A stretch of DNA of 6,133 nt from Peptostreptococcaceae bacterium (GTDB taxonomy: Bacteria > Bacillota > Clostridia > Peptostreptococcales > Peptostreptococcaceae), in the NCBI GenBank assembly GCA_017425305.1, contig JAFOOW010000095.1:1-6133 (forward strand). The letters are read 5' to 3'. Position numbers and translations under genes: made by a program. The notes under the pieces are model-generated. The model made no database searches and was not told where the DNA came from. It saw only the letters and a list, made by a program, of their open reading frames with translations. Positions 1-5,880 of this stretch are shown piece after piece. Positions within the stretch are counted from its first letter, which is position 1. Every line of letters begins with the position of its first letter.

Positions 1-134
1 AAAAGTTGTCCATCGCTCAGCTATCATTATCTGAATATCTGGCTTGGTTGTTTGTTTAATTCTTGAAAGAATTATATTTTATAATTAACCTACTGTTTAA
101 TTTTCAAAGTTCTTATGTCCTTTTCTCTTGGACA
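1..134 (-). other. pre-16S rRNA leader (5' external transcribed spacer of an rRNA operon)
   Basis: Read on the minus strand, this stretch lies directly downstream of a strong promoter. It contains a boxA-like element, a short hairpin at 58-73 (AATTCTT repeated inverted around GA) and a leader ending in GATAGCTGAGCGATGG and CAACTTTT. This arrangement resembles the spacer just before 16S rRNA in Clostridia; from memory, the mature 16S start (TTTGAGAGTTTGATC type) should lie a few to some tens of bases beyond position 1. No mature rRNA sequence is visible here. The start near 134 is placed about seven bases after the -10 box. The leader normally pairs with sequence after 16S to form an RNase III processing stem, which cannot be seen in this window. 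Confidence 0.75.
99..114 (-). promoter_or_regulatory. boxA-like rRNA antitermination element
   Basis: The minus strand reads AAGAACTTTGAAAATT. This resembles the Firmicute boxA (TTCTTTGAAAA type) found in rRNA leaders and 16S-23S spacers, where NusB and NusE bind to allow Rho-resistant transcription of untranslated RNA. It sits about 20-35 bases after the predicted transcription start, the usual place. The match is to the CTTTGAAAA core only. Confidence 0.55.
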
Positions 135-140
135 AGTAAT

Positions 141-169
141 ACTTTACCATCTATTTCATTTATCGTCAA
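141..169 (-). promoter_or_regulatory. strong sigma-A rRNA promoter with A-tract UP element
   Basis: On the minus strand the -35 is TTGACG (164-169) and the -10 is TAAAGT (141-146), with a spacer of exactly 17 bases. Upstream (about 171-205) the minus strand carries phased runs of A (AAAAAAG, AAATAAAAATAAAAAAG), which look like an UP element for the RNA polymerase alpha subunit. Together with the rRNA-type leader downstream, this marks it as the rRNA operon promoter. The start point would be near 134. Only one promoter is visible; a tandem P2 was not found within the window. Confidence 0.82.
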
Positions 170-208
170 CACTTTTTTAAAACTTTTTTATTTTTATTTT
201 CTAAAACA

Positions 209-252
209 TAAAAGAAACACCTTTTAATCCTTAATTATTAGTGTTTCTTTTA
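209..252 (-). terminator. Rho-independent terminator after the EIIB-like gene
   Basis: A 12-base-pair perfect stem (TAAAAGAAACAC at 209-220 with its complement at 241-252) encloses a 20-base loop, eight bases past the stop codon at 261. The minus-strand side is followed by a T-rich run. It separates the upstream genes from the rRNA promoter, whose A-rich upstream element begins immediately beyond it. Confidence 0.82.
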
Positions 253-260
253 GTCAATTA

Positions 261-560
261 TTATTGTATATCAGCTTCTATTTCCTTTAAAACTTCAACT
301 GTATTATTTATAACTGTATTTGTATCTACTTCATAATATTCACAGTCAATAAATCTTTCTATTCCTTCCACTTCTTCTATGCTACAGTTTAGTGCAAATA
401 ATACTGCATCCGCATTCTTTATTGTTTCTTCAGAAACTTCAGATATTATAACACCTTCTTTTTGTATTTCTGTATCAAGATTTAATCCTCTATCTGCACA
501 AGCTTTTGTTAAAGCATTCACACATTCTTTATTTTCACATATTGCAACTATCTTTTTCAT
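261..560 (-). CDS. orphan PTS fructose-type EIIB-like protein lacking the active-site loop
   Basis: The 99-residue product has the size and order of a single fructose-family EIIB domain. An N-terminal strand KKIVAIC is followed by a helix, then EIQKEG (matching ETQGS), SEETIKNADAVLFA (matching the conserved TEEDIKNADAVI-A block, residues 43-56) and a C-terminal ERFIDCEYYEV block (matching ERF-GK-VYEV). In active EIIB the first strand leads into a CPTGIAHT-type loop whose cysteine is phosphorylated. Here that loop is about five residues shorter and reads CENKECVN, with cysteines 8 and 13 but no CPTG or HT. Phosphotransfer by the normal route is therefore unlikely, and a sensory or binding role is an inference. 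No EIIA or EIIC of the fructose family is adjacent. The start follows AGGAAGG by 11 bases. It is probably cotranscribed with the small ORF 75 bases upstream, because I see no convincing promoter between them. Confidence 0.75.
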   Translation of the reverse strand: MKKIVAICENKECVNALTKACADRGLNLDTEIQKEGVIISEVSEETIKNADAVLFALNCSIEEVEGIERFIDCEYYEVDTNTVINNTVEVLKEIEADIQ

Positions 561-635
561 ATTTAATTAAACCTTCCTAAAATTATATTTATCTATTTAT
601 ATTAACATAAATTTCAATATATTAATCCACATCTT

Positions 636-791
636 TTAATCTATATAATTTATTAGATTTCTTACCTGTATTATCTGTTCTTCATAATTTGTATGACTAT
701 TTATTATATTTATTAAATCTAATAGTCTTTCTTCAACTTTATCTTCCAGTGTTTCTATATCATTTAATTCTTCCATAAAGTCTTTTTCCAT
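636..791 (-). CDS. 51-residue helical protein, possibly Spo0E-like without the SQELD motif
   Basis: An open frame MEKDFMEELNDIETLEDKVE... runs to ...VRNLINYID and TAA. The chosen ATG at 791 has a good ribosome site (GAGGTG) seven bases upstream; an earlier out-of-frame ATG at 795 reaches a stop after a few codons. The protein is acidic and strongly helical, with two predicted helices joined near NSHTNYEEQ. Its size and the spacing from YEE to YI match the Spo0E-like family of aspartyl phosphatases that act on Spo0A~P, but the signature SQELD appears as VRNLI, so the catalytic residues would be absent. Spo0E-like identity is therefore a weak inference; it could be an unrelated small protein. 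It lies 75 bases before the EIIB-like gene and after the terminator of the PTS permease, so these two genes probably form one unit. A weak promoter-like stretch and the 10-base palindrome TATGTACATA (815-824) lie upstream. Confidence 0.6.
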   Translation of the reverse strand: MEKDFMEELNDIETLEDKVEERLLDLINIINSHTNYEEQIIQVRNLINYID

Positions 792-863
792 ACATACTCA
801 CCTCTTTTTTGAAGTATGTACATATATCTAAGTTTTTATAACCCAATAAGCTTTATAAATAAA

Positions 864-894
864 AAACACCCTTAACAATTTAATAAGGGTGTTT
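864..894 (-). terminator. Rho-independent terminator of the PTS permease gene
   Basis: An 11-base-pair perfect stem (AAACACCCTTA at 864-874 with its complement at 884-894) encloses a 9-base loop. On the minus strand it is followed by TTTTTT (866-861, partly in the stem) and further T-rich sequence. It begins nine bases past the permease stop codon. Confidence 0.9.
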
Positions 895-902
895 AAAATA
901 AT

Positions 903-2342
903 CTATTTAACTAATTTCTTTAACTCATCTGCAACAAATTGAACTTTTGTTCCAACTATTACTTGTATACTAGTTTTACCTGGTCTCATTATTCCAGCTA
1001 CTCCTGCAGATTTTATAAGTTTTTCATTAACTTTAGATTGATCTTTTATTTCTAAACGAAGTCTTGTTACACAGTTATCTATTGATACTAAGTTTTCTTT
1101 TCCACCTAAACCTTCTAATATTATAGATGCCATTTTTGTAAAGTCATCATTTGCTACAACAACATTCTTTTCAGCTTCTATATCATCATCTTCTCTTCCT
1201 GGAGTTTTTAAGTTTAACTTAACTATCATAAATCTAAATACTATGTAGTATATTACTCCAAATACTAAACCTATAGGTATTAACATTAATGGATTTAATG
1301 CCATTGGAGCATTAAAGCTTAATAACCAGTCTATAAGTCCTGCACTGAAGTTAAATCCTGCTCTTACAGGTAGTAATGTTGTTACAAATGCAGATATACC
1401 TGTTAATACAGCATGTGCTATGTATAATGGTGGAGCTAAGAACATGAATGAGAATTCTAATGGTTCTGTAACACCTGTAACAAATGAAGATACTGATGCT
1501 GCTAATAGTAATCCATACACAGCTTTTTTCTTGTTATCTTTAGCTGTATGATACATTGCTAGAGCTCCTGCTGGTAAACCAAACATCATTACTGGGAAGA
1601 ATCCAGTCATGTACATACCAGTTACACCTTTAACTCCTGTCCCTGCCCAGAAGTTACCTATATCATTTATACCTGCAACGTCAAACCAGAATACAGAGTT
1701 TAATGCATGGTGAAGTCCAGTTGGTATTAATAATCTATTTAAGAAAGCATATATACCTGAACCTATAGCACCTGTTCCAACTATCGCTTTCCCAAATGAA
1801 ACTAATGCATTATATACTACTGGCCAAACAAAGAATAATATAAGTGCAGCTATAAGCGAAAGTCCTGCTGTTACTATAGCAACACATCTCTTACCACTAA
1901 AGAAAGATAATGCATCTACAAGTTTAACATTTTTAAATCTATTATAACAATTAGCACCTATGATACCTGTTAATATACCTATAAATTGACACTGAGTTTT
2001 TGAAAATGCTGCTGGTACCTCTTCAACTGGTATTTCTTTAAGTAATGCAACTACTGATGGTGATAATAATGTTGTTACTATTAACCAAGAAACAAGTGCT
2101 GCAAGTGCCGCTGTTCCATCATTATCATCAGACATACCTATCCCTACACCTAATGCAAATAATATTCCCATATTATCAATTAGTGCAGCTCCTGCTTTTA
2201 TAAGAAAAGCAGCTAAAACACTATTTGCTCCCCATCCTGATGGATCTATTGCATAACCAATTCCCATGAATATACTTGCAACTGGTAAACATGCAACTGG
2301 AAGCATTAGAGATTTTCCTAATCTCTGTAATGTTTTCATCAT
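903..2342 (-). CDS. nagE: PTS system EIICB permease, N-acetylglucosamine/glucose class
   Basis: This 479-residue membrane protein imports and phosphorylates a hexose, most likely N-acetylglucosamine, using phosphate passed from EI, HPr and an EIIA. The EIIC part (about residues 3-385) is hydrophobic and holds LLIPTGLHHALN (histidines near 211-212), DIGNFWAG and GVTEPLEFSFMFLAP, whose glutamate near 293 belongs to the conserved sugar-site motif. After an acidic linker, the EIIB part (about 400-479) carries the phosphorylated cysteine near 424 in IDNCVTRLRLE. No EIIA domain is fused and none is nearby, so a separate EIIA must serve it. The start is set at the ATGATG at 2342/2339, because AGGAGGGGG lies eight bases upstream; a longer in-frame ATG at 2369 would place that ribosome site inside the coding region. 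The gene has its own promoter and terminator. The class is firm, while GlcNAc rather than glucose or glucosamine is inferred from overall resemblance to NagE/NagP. Confidence 0.88.
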   Translation of the reverse strand: MMKTLQRLGKSLMLPVACLPVASIFMGIGYAIDPSGWGANSVLAAFLIKAGAALIDNMGILFALGVGIGMSDDNDGTAALAALVSWLIVTTLLSPSVVALLKEIPVEEVPAAFSKTQCQFIGILTGIIGANCYNRFKNVKLVDALSFFSGKRCVAIVTAGLSLIAALILFFVWPVVYNALVSFGKAIVGTGAIGSGIYAFLNRLLIPTGLHHALNSVFWFDVAGINDIGNFWAGTGVKGVTGMYMTGFFPVMMFGLPAGALAMYHTAKDNKKKAVYGLLLAASVSSFVTGVTEPLEFSFMFLAPPLYIAHAVLTGISAFVTTLLPVRAGFNFSAGLIDWLLSFNAPMALNPLMLIPIGLVFGVIYYIVFRFMIVKLNLKTPGREDDDIEAEKNVVVANDDFTKMASIILEGLGGKENLVSIDNCVTRLRLEIKDQSKVNEKLIKSAGVAGIMRPGKTSIQVIVGTKVQFVADELKKLVK

Positions 2343-2372
2343 AAAACATTCCCCCTCCTGATTGTTCATATT

Positions 2373-2398
2373 TATAAAATAATTATGTTTTATAAAAC
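2373..2398. repeat. overlapping inverted repeats in the permease leader
   Basis: A perfect 12-base palindrome GTTTTATAAAAC (2387-2398) overlaps a second inverted repeat, TATAAAA (2373-2379) with TTTTATA (2388-2394). The two are mutually exclusive pairings in the untranslated leader, 31-56 bases before the start codon. They could be a DNA operator or alternative RNA hairpins, or simply a by-product of very AT-rich sequence. No known family motif was recognised. Confidence 0.25.
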
Positions 2399-2414
2399 TC
2401 TAAAAACAAATATT

Positions 2415-2432
2415 ATTTCCATTTTTGGTAAT
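2415..2432. promoter_or_regulatory. candidate operator just downstream of the permease promoter
   Basis: An 18-base imperfect palindrome (ATTTCCA, four T, TGGTAAT) has one mismatch in seven pairs. It lies about 8 to 25 bases after the predicted transcription start, a common position for repressor sites of sugar genes. The TGGT half resembles half sites of GntR-type regulators such as NagR, but the full NagR consensus is absent, so the assignment is tentative. Confidence 0.25.
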
Positions 2433-2446
2433 TTATTTACTTTAAT

Positions 2447-2474
2447 TTTATAATTATATAATCTTAATTGTCAA
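2447..2474 (-). promoter_or_regulatory. sigma-A promoter of the PTS permease
   Basis: The minus strand carries a perfect -35 TTGACA (2469-2474) and a -10 TATAAA (2447-2452) separated by 16 bases. It lies between the upstream terminator and the permease, which makes it the natural promoter. The start would be near 2440, giving an untranslated leader of about 100 bases that is long enough to hold regulatory structure. Confidence 0.75.
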
Positions 2475-2496
2475 TGATTTTAGTTTTATATAATAT

Positions 2497-2534
2497 AAAA
2501 GCTTGAGAACAAAAGATTTTATTCTCAAGCTTTT
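2497..2534 (-). terminator. Rho-independent terminator of the OPT-PqqD unit
   Basis: A 13-base-pair perfect stem (AAAAGCTTGAGAA at 2497-2509 with its complement at 2522-2534) encloses a 12-base loop and starts four bases past the PqqD-like stop codon. T runs flank both sides, so it could stop transcription in either direction, but only the minus strand has a gene that needs it. Confidence 0.88.
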
Positions 2535-2538
2535 TAAA

Positions 2539-2886
2539 TTAATTATTTACTTTTTCAATATATTTACAATTTACATCTATATGATTTAGAAAAACTAATA
2601 ATCTCTCATAAAGTGGATTTACTTTATCTCCAAATTTTCTTTCTAAGTGTATTCCGATTTCTTCAACAGTTCTTATACCATCAATTAATAAGAATACTTC
2701 ACTACTATATTGATCTAGTTCCATTTTCTTATATTTAGGAATATTCAATCTTAGCTTTCTAAAAATTTGTTGTATTTTATGATCTTGTTTTTCAAGTATT
2801 GTAACTATTCCACTTTCATTAACTTCATATTCAAGTTCATCTCTAACCTTAAATACTATATTTAAAATATCTTCATTAGTTTTCAT
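2539..2886 (-). CDS. PqqD-like (RiPP recognition element-type) small protein
   Basis: This 115-residue soluble protein shows the PqqD signature at about residues 57-83: LDQYSSEVFLLIDGIRTVEEI followed by a helix ending in KFG. This corresponds to the family pattern of LN-x-x-A/S-x-x-I/V-x-x-L-I/C-D-G-x-R/T-T-V-x-E-I. PqqD proteins are winged-helix peptide-binding chaperones that present a precursor peptide to a modifying enzyme, classically the radical SAM enzyme PqqE. The N-terminal half (about 1-55) is longer and more charged than a minimal PqqD. No radical SAM enzyme, precursor peptide or other RiPP gene is in view. Its ATG overlaps the end of the OPT transporter gene by 11 bases and has only a weak ribosome site (AAGTGAAG), so translation is probably coupled. 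That coupling suggests it works with the transporter, perhaps binding the imported peptide or regulating it, which is an inference. Confidence 0.78.
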   Translation of the reverse strand: MKTNEDILNIVFKVRDELEYEVNESGIVTILEKQDHKIQQIFRKLRLNIPKYKKMELDQYSSEVFLLIDGIRTVEEIGIHLERKFGDKVNPLYERLLVFLNHIDVNCKYIEKVNN

Positions 2887-4801
2887 TTTTCTTCACTTTA
2901 CCAACCATTATAGGTAATGCTGTAGCTACAACTAATATTACTAATAATACTACTGCCATCATATTTCCAGCAGCAAATCCTGTTGGAGTTTTAGGAGTTA
3001 TTATTCCAGTTACTTGTAATATCATACCTATTAATCCTACTATAGATCCACCAGCAACGAAACCAGAAGATAAACTTATACCATTTGATACTCTAGCTTC
3101 TTTTTCAGCTTCACTCTTACACATTTTTTCAACGAATACACGTATTAATGCTCCTACTAATATTATAGAAGTTGTTGATATTGGTAAGTAGAATCCTATT
3201 GCTATTGTCATTATTGGTAAATCTAAGAAGAATAAGAATATAGCCATAACAACACCAGTTATTATCATACCCCAAGGTAAGTTTCCTGACATTATACCAG
3301 ATGTTAATGTAGACATTAAGTTAGCTTGTGGTAATGCAAATTGAGCTTCTGGTCCTGTAACAGCTAATTGACTAGAAAGTAATATTATTGTTCCAGTTAC
3401 AACAACTACACCTACTATACTAGCTATTACAAATGAGTTTTGCATTTCTTTCTTACTTCCACCTATTATGTAAGTAACCTTTTGAGATTGGCTGTATCCA
3501 CCAGCTACAGCTATAGCTACAACCATGAATGTTGCGAATAATAATAATGATTTATTATCAGCTGTGCTTGTCCATCCCATAACAACAAACACTAATGTTA
3601 ATATAACTAATGATGCTATTGTCATACCAGAAACAGGAAGGTTAGATGTTCCTATTGTACCAGTTAAACGTCCAGCAACTATTACGAATAATAAAGATAA
3701 TATTAGTGAAACTATAGCACCAACTATTGCCATAACTATACTTCCAGATATCATAAATGCAGCTACGAATGCTATAACTACTGAAGCTAAAAGTATTATC
3801 ATTTCTCCTGAACTTCCTTCAGAGTTTCCATTATTAGAAGTTCTAGCTTTTAAAGTTTCTTTTATAGAAACAACTATTGTTGGTATAAGCTTTAATGCAC
3901 CTATTATACCACCACAAAGCATCATACCTGCTCCTATGTACTTAACATAACTTCCAGATATAGCATTTACATCCATTTGGTTTATAACTATAGATGCATC
4001 ATTCCATGCATTCATGTTATTAGCTGCCATATCAGTGAAGTAACCGATTAATGGAGCTATACCAAAGTTTGCTAATACTGCACCTGCAAACATAGTTAAA
4101 GATACTTCTAATCCAACTATAAATCCTATACCTAATAATAATGGGTTTACTTCTGTTGCAAACTTCCATTTGTAGAACTTACTTCCTACTAAAGATATAG
4201 TATTGTTTATTAAATTTAAGAATGATCCTGTTAATACGTTTATAGCACCACTTATACCAAAACCTATTCCCATGTACTTTATAGCATCTCCGCCACCTTC
4301 AGAAGCAACTAATGTTTCTGATATAGCCATAGATTCTGGATACATAAGCTTTCCATGCTCTTCTATTATTAAGTAGTTATATACTAATGATGATGCACCT
4401 ATACCAAATAGACATCCACCAATCCCTACTATAACTCCTTCAAAGAATGTAACTTGACTTCCGATAAGAATTATAGCTGGAACTACGTATATCATACCAC
4501 TTGCTATAGATTCTCCACCACTTGACATACCTTGTATTATATTTTTACCCAGTATACCTTTTGACTTAGCAAATACACCTATAAGCATTGACCCTATTAT
4601 TGCACCAGGTATACCAGCTGCAACCGTTAACCCAGATTTCATACCTGAATATGCTGTTGATGCTGCAAATAATGTAGATAATATAATACCTATTATTAAT
4701 ACTGTAAGGTTTACACCTTTTTTAGACTTATCATTTATGTAAGGTACATAGTCTTTACCATGAACTCCACCATAAGCCTCTTTTGATAACTTATTTTCCA
4801 T
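2876..4801 (-). CDS. OPT-family oligopeptide transporter
   Basis: This 641-residue integral membrane protein belongs to the OPT/YSL superfamily, proton-coupled carriers of small peptides or peptide-like metal chelates. A short hydrophilic N-terminus with YGGVHGKDYVPYI (residues 10-22) leads into LTVLIIGIILSTLFAAS and the YSGMKSGLTVAAGIPGA block (51-67), matching the family YLGLKVGLTV-x-x-x-IPA motif. NIIQGMSSGGESIASGMIY (87-105) matches NIVQTIASAGESLAAG, and GKLMYPESMAISETLVASE (150-168) matches the PEG-x-A block. A charged loop at about 313-333 divides two hydrophobic halves; length and about 15 membrane spans fit the prokaryotic OPT group. The ATG at 4801 lies seven bases after AAAGGAA. It is the first gene of a unit with the PqqD-like protein. 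Peptide import is the safest role, and the exact substrate cannot be read from the sequence. Confidence 0.94.
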   Translation of the reverse strand: MENKLSKEAYGGVHGKDYVPYINDKSKKGVNLTVLIIGIILSTLFAASTAYSGMKSGLTVAAGIPGAIIGSMLIGVFAKSKGILGKNIIQGMSSGGESIASGMIYVVPAIILIGSQVTFFEGVIVGIGGCLFGIGASSLVYNYLIIEEHGKLMYPESMAISETLVASEGGGDAIKYMGIGFGISGAINVLTGSFLNLINNTISLVGSKFYKWKFATEVNPLLLGIGFIVGLEVSLTMFAGAVLANFGIAPLIGYFTDMAANNMNAWNDASIVINQMDVNAISGSYVKYIGAGMMLCGGIIGALKLIPTIVVSIKETLKARTSNNGNSEGSSGEMIILLASVVIAFVAAFMISGSIVMAIVGAIVSLILSLLFVIVAGRLTGTIGTSNLPVSGMTIASLVILTLVFVVMGWTSTADNKSLLLFATFMVVAIAVAGGYSQSQKVTYIIGGSKKEMQNSFVIASIVGVVVVTGTIILLSSQLAVTGPEAQFALPQANLMSTLTSGIMSGNLPWGMIITGVVMAIFLFFLDLPIMTIAIGFYLPISTTSIILVGALIRVFVEKMCKSEAEKEARVSNGISLSSGFVAGGSIVGLIGMILQVTGIITPKTPTGFAAGNMMAVVLLVILVVATALPIMVGKVKKNEN

Positions 4802-4836
4802 CTCAAAATTCCTTTCTTATAATTAAATTTTAATTA

Positions 4837-4845
4837 ATTATAACA
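4837..4845 (-). promoter_or_regulatory. extended -10 promoter of the OPT-PqqD unit
   Basis: The minus strand reads TGTTATAAT, a perfect TATAAT (4837-4842) with the upstream TGn of an extended -10 box. No good -35 stands 16-18 bases upstream, which is tolerated in extended -10 promoters. The start would be near 4830, about 29 bases before the OPT start codon. The rest of 4846-4957 is very AT-rich and shows no gene. Confidence 0.55.
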
Positions 4846-4957
4846 TATAGTTGGAAAATATAACATATTTAAATATATTTTTACATCAATTCATTATTTT
4901 TCAATATTATTATATATAATTTTCATATTCTAATTAATTAATAAATATATATTTAAA

Positions 4958-5005
4958 TAAAAATAACCTCTATTTACTTTATAATTGCAAACAAGGTTAT
5001 TTTTA
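4958..5005 (-). terminator. probable Rho-independent terminator after the YabG-N ORF
   Basis: A 12-base-pair stem (TAAAATAACCT-type arm at 4958-4969 with its complement at 4994-5005) encloses a 24-base loop. The minus-strand arm ends in AGGTTATTTTTA and T-rich sequence follows. It lies about 56 bases past the stop of the small YabG-like ORF. The long loop makes it weaker than the others in the window. Confidence 0.68.
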
Positions 5006-5061
5006 TAGCTTCTATATAAATTCAACTTCTACACTTTATAAACTTATGTTAATTACATATA

Positions 5062-5202
5062 CTAATGAAGATAGCTAAGTATATAGCACTCAACGCTAAC
5101 ATTTAATCTTTGAAGTATTACATTATCTTCTTGAGTATCTACTATCCTAAACCATATATCATTTTTATATGATTTTCTACTTACAATATCGTTTATTTTC
5201 AT
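5062..5202 (-). CDS. stand-alone YabG N-terminal-domain-like protein (46 residues)
   Basis: The frame starts MKINDIVSRKSYKNDIWFRI, goes on through VDTQEDNVILQRLNV and ends ILSYLH with TAG. The first 36 residues closely resemble the N-terminus of the spore-coat peptidase YabG (B. subtilis: IGDMVARKSYQMDVLFRI, then AILHG and VRLIAD), a small beta-rich domain. YabG is about 290 residues, and here the frame stops where the domain ends; the sequence up to the terminator does not continue the peptidase in any frame I could follow. The catalytic domain is therefore absent. AAAGGTG stands seven bases before the ATG, and a terminator follows, so it looks like a small expressed gene rather than random sequence. 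It may be a free-standing domain or a relic of a duplicated yabG. The homology was judged from memory of the family, without a search. Confidence 0.65.
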   Translation of the reverse strand: MKINDIVSRKSYKNDIWFRIVDTQEDNVILQRLNVSVECYILSYLH

Positions 5203-5276
5203 TTATATACACCTTTATAAAACAGTTTATTGTATTTACTTTCAATATATTAAATTTATTGTAGAACTGTGATAAA

Positions 5277-5315
5277 AAACACCCCTATATAATCATTGAT
5301 TACATAGGGGTATTT
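5277..5315 (-). terminator. Rho-independent terminator of the SBP/FmdE-like unit
   Basis: The stem is ACCCCTAT (5281-5288) paired with ATAGGGGT (5304-5311), extended inwards past one mismatch by TAAT/ATTA to a five-base loop, and outwards by AAA/TTT (5277-5279 with 5313-5315). On the minus strand it is followed by TTTTTT. It begins nine bases past the stop codon at 5324. Confidence 0.9.
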
Positions 5316-5323
5316 GACTTATA

Positions 5324-5866
5324 TTATTTTATAACTGTAAATAGTTCTTCTGGCTTAGATGCCATAATACTATTAGCTAATTCTTGTCTTAATGATAATA
5401 ACTTTTCTTGATCTTCTATTTTCATAGGAACATTTTTAGCTTTGCACTTATGTGATAACTTTGAATATGCTATAAACTCTTCTGGTATTATACCTTCTCT
5501 TAAGTATAGTTTAACCATCTTTTCTTTATATCCTATTTCAAAGTAATATCTACCACCACCAGGTGCTACTTGCCCTAACTTATCTTCTGAGTATTCTGTA
5601 TCTAATCTTATTGAATCATAAGTTTTTACACGCATAACCATTTCTGTAGCATCTATAATTCCTCTACCATTTTTCCCTATTCCACTATAAAAGCTAAAGT
5701 GTCCTCTTTCTGGGATATCATCACAAAGTTCTGGGAATGTCATTAGCATTATTTTAAATGCAAGTGCTGCTCCACCTATCATCTGTCTTCCATGGTATTT
5801 TAATATATCATCATAAGTTATTTCTATTATATCACCTTGGTCTTTTACTATAACTTTTTCTGTCAT
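5324..5866 (-). CDS. degenerate FmdE-like protein next to an ABC substrate-binding gene
   Basis: The 180-residue soluble product has the layout of the FmdE family, named after formylmethanofuran dehydrogenase subunit E. Residues 21-46 (ILKYHGRQMIGGAALAFKIM onwards) fit the first FmdE helix, where the usual motif is HGH-x-CPG. GIIDATEMVMR (69-79) fits the G-V-D-A segment, and the C-terminus with EELFTVIK (173-180) fits the common EELF ending. Here HGH-x-CPG is reduced to HGRQMIG, and the cysteine usually near the GVDA block is missing, so metal or cofactor binding by those residues is doubtful. No methanofuran pathway gene is present. AGGAGA lies seven bases before the ATG and the gene follows the substrate-binding protein by 14 bases, so they are one operon; a role with the transported ligand is an inference. 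The family assignment is from pattern only. Confidence 0.6.
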   Translation of the reverse strand: MTEKVIVKDQGDIIEITYDDILKYHGRQMIGGAALAFKIMLMTFPELCDDIPERGHFSFYSGIGKNGRGIIDATEMVMRVKTYDSIRLDTEYSEDKLGQVAPGGGRYYFEIGYKEKMVKLYLREGIIPEEFIAYSKLSHKCKAKNVPMKIEDQEKLLSLRQELANSIMASKPEELFTVIK

Positions 5867-5880
5867 CTCTTACTCTCCTA

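Noticed and set aside
379..570. Plus-strand open frame of 63 codons opposite the EIIB-like gene
   Set aside because: Antisense shadow of a recognisable domain, with no supporting signals.
815..824. 10-base palindrome TATGTACATA as a regulator site
   Set aside because: It is perfect but short and single, and does not match a regulator motif I recognise. It is mentioned only in the small-ORF entry.
2342..2500. Catabolite-response (cre) or LicT/SacY antiterminator site before the PTS permease
   Set aside because: No sequence close to either consensus was found in the leader or promoter.
3525..3950. Plus-strand open frame of 141 codons inside the OPT gene
   Set aside because: It lies opposite a clear membrane-transporter gene, has low-complexity composition rich in T, N and I typical of an antisense shadow, and lacks a ribosome site or family match.
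4846..4862. Possible CodY box near the OPT promoter (right half GAAAAT)
   Set aside because: Only about nine of fifteen consensus positions match and the left half is poor. In sequence this AT-rich such matches occur by chance.
5203..5273. Sporulation sigma-factor promoter for the YabG-like ORF
   Set aside because: Stretches resembling ATATT and CATAC-type boxes are present, but their spacing is too short. A TTGAAA box also lacks a properly placed -10, so no promoter could be assigned.
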